Shown here: positions 32,671-33,320 of the stretch, piece by piece | How the letters are laid out: each line of letters starts with the position of its first letter | Numbering within the stretch: position 1 is the first letter of the stretch | Assembly (NCBI GenBank): GCA_018713665.1 | Contig: DVOI01000012.1 | Location: forward strand, 1 to 33,320 | DNA length: 33,320 nucleotides | Source: Ornithoclostridium faecigallinarum | GTDB taxonomy: Bacteria > Bacillota > Clostridia > Christensenellales > UBA3700 | Direction: 5' to 3' | Position numbers and translations under genes: made by a program | The notes under the pieces: model-generated | The model's input: only the letters and a program-made list of their open reading frames with translations | Database searches by the model: none | What the model was told of the DNA's origin: nothing

Positions 32671-32746
32671 AGGGGTGTCGCCAAATGGTTAAGGCACTTG
32701 ACTCTGACTCAAGCATGTGAGGGTTCAAATCCTTCCACCCCTGCCA
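32671..32746 (+). tRNA. tRNA-Gln (anticodon CTG)
   Basis: Acceptor AGGGGTG pairs with CACCCCT. The anticodon stem CTTGA/TCAAG carries loop CTCTGAC. CCA is encoded. It is a paralogue of the preceding tRNA-Gln, with a similar AAATAT just upstream. Confidence 0.97.
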
Positions 32747-32781
32747 AACAAAAAAATATAGGCTCGACTGCCTTCAAACGC

Positions 32782-32810
32782 TTGCTTTTTGTTCGACGAT
32801 GAGTTACAAT
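32782..32810 (+). promoter_or_regulatory. Second, internal tRNA promoter
   Basis: TTGCTT (32782-32787) and TACAAT (32805-32810) are 17 bp apart in the 77-bp gap before tRNA-Lys(TTT). The 17 bases 32773-32789 are identical to the argG promoter at 9406-9422. Confidence 0.78.
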
Positions 32811-32823
32811 AGTCAATGCTTTT

Positions 32824-32899
32824 GACCCATTAGCTCAGTCGGTAGAGCACATGACTTTTAATCATGGTGTCCCGAGTTCGATTCTCGGATGGGTCACCA
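32824..32899 (+). tRNA. tRNA-Lys (anticodon TTT)
   Basis: Acceptor GACCCAT pairs with ATGGGTC. The anticodon stem CATGA/TCATG carries loop CTTTTAA. CCA is encoded. Confidence 0.97.
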
Positions 32900-32904
32900 A
32901 ACAA

Positions 32905-32988
32905 GCGGATGTGGCGGAATTGGCAGACGCGCCGGACTTAGGATCCGGTGTCCACGACATGGGAGTTCGAGTCTCTTCATCCGCACCA
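32905..32988 (+). tRNA. tRNA-Leu (anticodon TAG)
   Basis: Class II tRNA of 84 nt with a long variable arm. Acceptor GCGGATG pairs with CATCCGC. The anticodon stem CCGGA/TCCGG carries loop CTTAGGA. CCA is encoded. Confidence 0.97.
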
Positions 32989-33006
32989 TCCGGATGAACA
33001 CAAAAT

Positions 33007-33081
33007 GCGAGAGTGGCTCAGTGGTAGAGCGTTGCCTTGCCAAGGCAAATGTCGCGAGTTCGAATCTCGTCTCTCGCTCCA
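33007..33081 (+). tRNA. tRNA-Gly (anticodon GCC)
   Basis: Acceptor GCGAGAG pairs with CTCTCGC. The anticodon stem TTGCC/GGCAA carries loop TTGCCAA. CCA is encoded. Confidence 0.97.
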
Positions 33082-33083
33082 AC

Positions 33084-33159
33084 GCACCTTTAGCTCAGTT
33101 GGTAGAGCAACTGACTCTTAATCAGTGGGTCCAGAGTTCGAGTCTCTGAAGGTGCACCA
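33084..33159 (+). tRNA. tRNA-Lys (anticodon CTT)
   Basis: Acceptor GCACCTT pairs with AAGGTGC. The anticodon stem ACTGA/TCAGT carries loop CTCTTAA. CCA is encoded. Its last 15 nt form the left end of a 32-bp hairpin (33145-33214). Confidence 0.97.
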
Positions 33160-33214
33160 AACGCAAAAGCGACACGATAAAACGTGTCGCTTTTGCGTTT
33201 GGTGTACCTTCAGA
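33145..33214 (+). terminator. Very long hairpin including the 3' end of tRNA-Lys; probable tRNA operon terminator
   Basis: Bases 33145-33176 pair with 33183-33214 over 32 bp with a single G-U and a 6-nt loop (ATAAAA). The left arm includes the last 15 nt of tRNA-Lys(CTT), so the right arm holds an inverted copy of that tRNA end. There is no clean T-run after the stem, only TTTT and TTT within it, so termination is probable rather than certain. Confidence 0.7.
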
Positions 33215-33216
33215 CA

Positions 33217-33292
33217 GTCGCCGAATCTCTCACGCGCAAGCGTAGAGTTCGGCGACGAAGTCGCTTTCGCCGCAGGCGAAGCCCTCTGAGGG
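33217..33292. other. Series of three further hairpins at the window end
   Basis: GTCGCCGAA (33217-33225) pairs with TTCGGCGAC (33248-33256), with CTCT/AGAG and ACG/CGT continuing the stem inside. GCTTTCGCC (33263-33271) pairs with GGCGAAGC (33275-33282) with one bulged T. CCCTC-t-GAGGG (33282-33292) follows. No gene is visible in 33215-33320. Confidence 0.55.
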
Positions 33293-33320
33293 TGCGAAAG
33301 GAAGAAGATAGAGGCACGAC

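Overview
The window looks like chromosome of an anaerobic Gram-positive bacterium, most likely an uncultivated gut member of the Clostridia (Bacillota). This is an inference from several things: pyruvate formate-lyase with its activase, lipoproteins with Firmicutes-style lipoboxes, a YdbC/PC4-like protein, a C_GCAxxG_C_C protein, BspA-type leucine-rich repeats, strong Shine-Dalgarno (SD) sequences, and very regular sigma-A promoters (TTGNNN, 17 bp, TATAAT). TGA is used as an ordinary stop. Codons are G/C-rich and rich in GAC and GTC, which produces many long but false antisense reading frames. I could not run a search, so the taxonomic call is tentative.

Layout. 1-767: 3' end of a BspA-like LRR surface protein, cut by the window edge inside near-identical repeats. 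885-1385 (minus): flavin reductase-like protein. 1465-3362: a free-standing GlmU-type acetyltransferase domain overlapping glmM (amino-sugar supply for the cell wall), closed by a strong terminator. 3412-4297: no convincing gene. 4391-7324 and 7939-9093: two lipoprotein genes (a GLUG/beta-helix surface protein and an alpha/beta hydrolase), separated by a tandem array of about 67-bp hairpin repeats. 9471-17931: a complete arginine operon, argG-H-C-J-B-D-F plus a GNAT acetyltransferase, preceded by a cluster of ARG-box-like operators. It covers the path from glutamate to arginine through the ArgJ acetyl cycle. 17970-18239: HU. 18574-21991: pflB-pflA-C_GCAxxG redox protein, behind several palindromes. 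22105-22485: YccF-like membrane protein. 22546-25593: LacZ-type GH2 beta-galactosidase. 25751-25978: YdbC. 26101-27453: CPA2 cation/proton antiporter. 27560-31113: transglutaminase-like lipoprotein overlapping an AlkD-like HEAT-repeat gene. 31177-32034 (minus): pyridoxal/pyridoxamine kinase. 32334-33159: nine tRNA genes from two promoters, followed by a 32-bp hairpin that contains an inverted copy of the last tRNA's 3' end.

The ordinary genes fit a fermentative, sugar-using, arginine-prototrophic anaerobe. The less ordinary signals are mostly between genes: (i) the 67-bp repeat array whose small hairpin keeps pairing while its bases change; (ii) three genes for exported or membrane proteins whose predicted transcription start falls on the start codon (leaderless); (iii) three genes (HU, YdbC, PdxK) whose short leaders carry a perfect hairpin next to the SD; (iv) the ARG-box cluster; (v) the foldback of tRNA-Lys; (vi) a GlmU acetyltransferase domain without its uridylyltransferase half. 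No phage, transposase or CRISPR array was seen.
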